Below are positions 62,914 to 63,148 of a stretch of DNA of 63,148 bases, piece after piece. The DNA comes from Bacteroidota bacterium (GTDB taxonomy: Bacteria; Bacteroidota; Ignavibacteria; SZUA-365): positions 1-63,148 of the forward strand of contig JAEYUG010000122.1 in assembly GCA_023432805.1 (NCBI GenBank), read 5' to 3'. Under the pieces are notes generated by a model. That model was not told the DNA's origin, did no database searches, and was given only the letters and a program-made list of their open reading frames with translations. The translations under genes were made by a program, and so were the position numbers. The first letter of the stretch is position 1. Every line of letters starts with the position of its first letter.

Positions 62914-63148
62914 ATGTACGAAGGCCAGACAGTGTTCGCGCAACTCATGGAGTTCCTGCCACGCAGGACGTTCCAATCGTGCATTGCGCGATACAACGGT
63001 CATCATAAAATGAAGTCGTTCACGTGTCGCGAACAGTACCTGGCGATGGCCTTCGCGCAGCTGACATGGAGGGAGAGTTTGCGTGACATCGAGACGTGTC
63101 TTCGTGCACAGCGAGGCAAACTGTATCACATGGGCTTCAAGAGTGCGG
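62914..63148 (+). CDS. IS4-type (DUF4372) transposase, 3' end off the window
   Basis: From the ATG at 62914 the frame is open to the right edge (78 codons) with AAGGAGG about 11 bases upstream. MYEGQTVFAQLMEFLPRRTF, YLAMAFAQLTWRESLRDIET and KLYHMGFKS are characteristic of the DUF4372 N-terminal domain of IS4-family transposases. The same domain, decayed, is at 44821-45222. It marks the right boundary of the polysaccharide locus as far as seen. Confidence 0.86.
   Translation, partial: MYEGQTVFAQLMEFLPRRTFQSCIARYNGHHKMKSFTCREQYLAMAFAQLTWRESLRDIETCLRAQRGKLYHMGFKSA

Noticed and set aside
1..63148. tRNA, rRNA, riboswitch, toxin-antitoxin, restriction or phage genes
   Set aside because: I looked on both strands and found none that could be supported.

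Overview
The window is GC-rich chromosomal DNA from a Gram-negative bacterium. Outer-membrane export proteins, lipoprotein signal peptides, a PD40 lipoprotein and a Wzi-like capsule barrel fit the Bacteroidota/Chlorobiota-type (FCB) lineages best. That placement is inference from gene style; there is no rRNA or other marker gene here.

Region 1 (1-12.2 kb) is backbone plus a metal-homeostasis module. A PD40 lipoprotein runs off the left edge and ends in a 15-bp minisatellite. A czcCBA-type RND efflux operon (minus strand, led by a DUF2231 membrane protein) diverges from an OmpR-type regulator and its sensor kinase. These are followed by a NapH-like polyferredoxin fused to three HMA-like domains. 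A family of small covarying palindromes sits in exactly three places around this module. One is inside the predicted coding sequence of the adaptor czcB, between its coupled start codon and its lipoprotein signal.

Region 2 (12.2-42.3 kb) is one tightly packed minus-strand polysaccharide operon of 24 genes, many joined by ATGA or GTGA stop/start overlaps. Read in transcription order it encodes: two asparagine synthetases, a third Asn-synthetase-like protein lacking the N-terminal Cys, a run of GT4/GT2/GT47-like glycosyltransferases, a Wzy/WaaL-type protein, a CapK-like adenylate-forming enzyme, a methyltransferase, a DegT aminotransferase, a PglC-type initiating sugar transferase, a Wzi-like barrel, a CapD/WbpM-type 4,6-dehydratase, Gmd, an FkbM methyltransferase, GDP-fucose synthase, a NodB deacetylase and a GNAT protein.

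Region 3 (42.3-49 kb) is a lower-GC IS graveyard. It holds an IS3-family element broken by a 14-bp duplication, an ISL3-like transposase tail, a DUF4372 transposase cut by a second IS3-family element with its own frameshift, and damaged or orphan methyltransferase and glycosyltransferase genes.

Region 4 (49-62.6 kb) is the other end of the locus, also on the minus strand: a second Gmd-like dehydratase, a DegT aminotransferase, RmlA, a WlbA/WbpB-like oxidoreductase, a WlbB/WbpD-like acetyltransferase, RmlC, two SDR epimerases, a polymerase-like protein, a flippase, Wzm/Wzt and a GT9. An IS4-type (DUF4372) transposase starts at the right edge.

Together regions 2-4 look like a composite capsule/O-antigen locus. 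It carries both Wzx/Wzy-type and ABC-type export genes, and precursor genes for GDP-fucose and for 4-amino or 2,3-diamino sugars. The amidotransferase-like genes probably modify the glycan or its precursors.
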